A DNA stretch of 5,188 nt from an uncultured Bacteroidota bacterium. GTDB taxonomy: Bacteria > Bacteroidota > Bacteroidia > NS11-12g > UBA955. The translations under genes were made by a program, and so were the position numbers. The stretch lies in NCBI GenBank assembly GCA_903879775.1, contig CAIRMY010000185.1, positions 1 to 5,188 of the forward strand. Reading direction: 5' to 3'. How positions within the stretch are numbered: position 1 is the first letter of the stretch; each line of letters begins with the position of its first letter. Positions 5,178 to 5,188 of this stretch are shown here, piece after piece. The notes under the pieces were generated by a model that was not told the DNA's origin, searched no databases, and saw only the letters and a program-made list of their open reading frames with translations.

Positions 5178-5188
5178 TTCAGCAAAAA

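Overview
This 5.2 kb window comes from a low-GC bacterium, almost certainly a member of the Bacteroidota. Three things point there. Several genes start without a Shine-Dalgarno sequence and sit just downstream of TAnnTTTG-type -7 boxes. Secreted proteins end their signal peptides in Ala-Gln or similar. The ferredoxin and the cell-wall peptidase look, from memory, like forms common in that phylum. The genus cannot be fixed from this sequence alone.

Layout: on the minus strand (1-715) a MmcQ/YjbR-family protein overlaps by 4 bp the start of a secreted cyclophilin-type prolyl isomerase, which runs off the left edge. A 69-bp divergent promoter region (716-784) separates this pair from a plus-strand pair: a secreted MORN-variant repeat protein (785-1972) and, 1 bp later, a uridine-kinase-like P-loop kinase (1974-2630). 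The kinase converges, with 1 bp between stop codons, on a minus-strand YfcE-like metallophosphoesterase (2632-3135). A 66-bp gap (3136-3201) separates that gene from a divergent 2[4Fe-4S] ferredoxin (3202-3549). After a hairpin and a promoter comes a plus-strand cluster: an NlpC/P60 (C40) peptidase with no signal peptide (3609-4355), a 4-bp-overlapping protein of unknown function (4352-4798), and a short secreted protein with a leucine-rich stretch and an odd hydrophobic tail (4809-5177).

The window is compact: intergenic gaps are 1-69 bp and no stretch above 300 bp lacks a gene. No RNA genes, IS elements, CRISPR arrays or origins were seen. Most of it is ordinary housekeeping and envelope biology. 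I did not find convincing evidence of a new multi-gene system. The points most worth a second look are the possibly truncated leucine-rich gene with a hairpin in its 3' end, the unknown protein coupled to the peptidase, and the densely packed promoter regions.
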